Of a DNA stretch of 14,427 nucleotides, positions 14,350 through 14,427 are shown in pieces. Below the pieces are notes generated by a model that saw only the letters and a list, made by a program, of their open reading frames with translations, did no database searches and was not told the DNA's origin. The stretch is from CAYRML01 sp050942825 (GTDB lineage Bacteria; Bacillota; Dehalobacteriia; UBA4068), in contig JBMNOA010000036.1 in assembly GCA_050942825.1 (NCBI GenBank), positions 1 to 14,427 on the forward strand. The letters run 5' to 3'. The position numbers were made by a program, and so were the translations under genes. The number at the start of each line of letters is the position of its first letter. Within the stretch, counting starts at the first letter, position 1.

Positions 14350-14378
14350 AACATATCATAAAAACCCTACATTGTAAA
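14350..14378 (-). promoter_or_regulatory. Candidate sigma-A promoter of the leftward operon
   Basis: On the - strand TTTACA (14378-14373) is followed after 17 bp by TATGTT (14355-14350), with a TGN extension before the -10. The predicted transcript starts near 14342, about 90 nt before the ALDH2 start codon. AT-rich DNA yields such matches by chance, so this is tentative. Confidence 0.45.
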
Positions 14379-14427
14379 TATCGGTATTAAAAGTGACATG
14401 ATAATACAAATATGCAGAATTTTTACA

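Overview
The window looks like chromosomal DNA from a low-GC, strictly anaerobic Bacillota (Clostridia or Negativicutes type). The reasons are AT-rich intergenic DNA, strong AGGAGG-type ribosome binding sites, U-tailed terminators, a tungsten-type aldehyde:ferredoxin oxidoreductase, and butyrate-kinase/phosphotransbutyrylase chemistry. Species cannot be named from the sequence. No tRNA, rRNA, CRISPR array, transposase or phage gene was seen.

Layout. Rightward genes: a 5'-truncated lactate-permease-family transporter (1-1568), an aldehyde ferredoxin oxidoreductase (AOR, 1629-3497), an MFS transporter (3614-5005), a ~400 bp non-coding region with tandem and inverted repeats, a class-III PLP aminotransferase (5412-6755), a CoA-acylating aldehyde dehydrogenase (ALDH1, 6879-8240) and a butyrate-kinase-family kinase (Buk1, 8297-9364). 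A bidirectional terminator (9531-9560) separates these from a convergent leftward operon. Read from its promoter side, that operon holds a second acylating aldehyde dehydrogenase (ALDH2, 14253-12886), a phosphotransbutyrylase (Ptb, 12798-11896) and two more kinases (Buk3, 11867-10794; Buk2, 10666-9593).

How the genes may work together (inference). An amine or omega-amino acid enters through a transporter and is deaminated to an aldehyde. An acylating dehydrogenase turns the aldehyde into an acyl-CoA plus NAD(P)H. Ptb exchanges CoA for phosphate, and a Buk-type kinase makes ATP and a free acid. AOR would be a parallel, ferredoxin-linked route from aldehyde to acid, or the reverse. The second half of the pathway is present in duplicate or triplicate on two convergent arms. 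All three kinases carry the same departures from textbook butyrate kinase, so their substrate may not be butyrate. The substrate is not determined by the sequence; taurine/sulfoacetaldehyde, GABA, beta-alanine, 5-aminovalerate or a diamine are all possible.

Non-coding structure is rich. A related pair of long inverted repeats lies in two gaps of the leftward operon. A different perfect 15-bp hairpin follows the aminotransferase. Palindromes lie just upstream of the aminotransferase and ALDH2 genes, and a 4x7-bp tandem repeat sits inside a larger inverted repeat downstream of the MFS gene.
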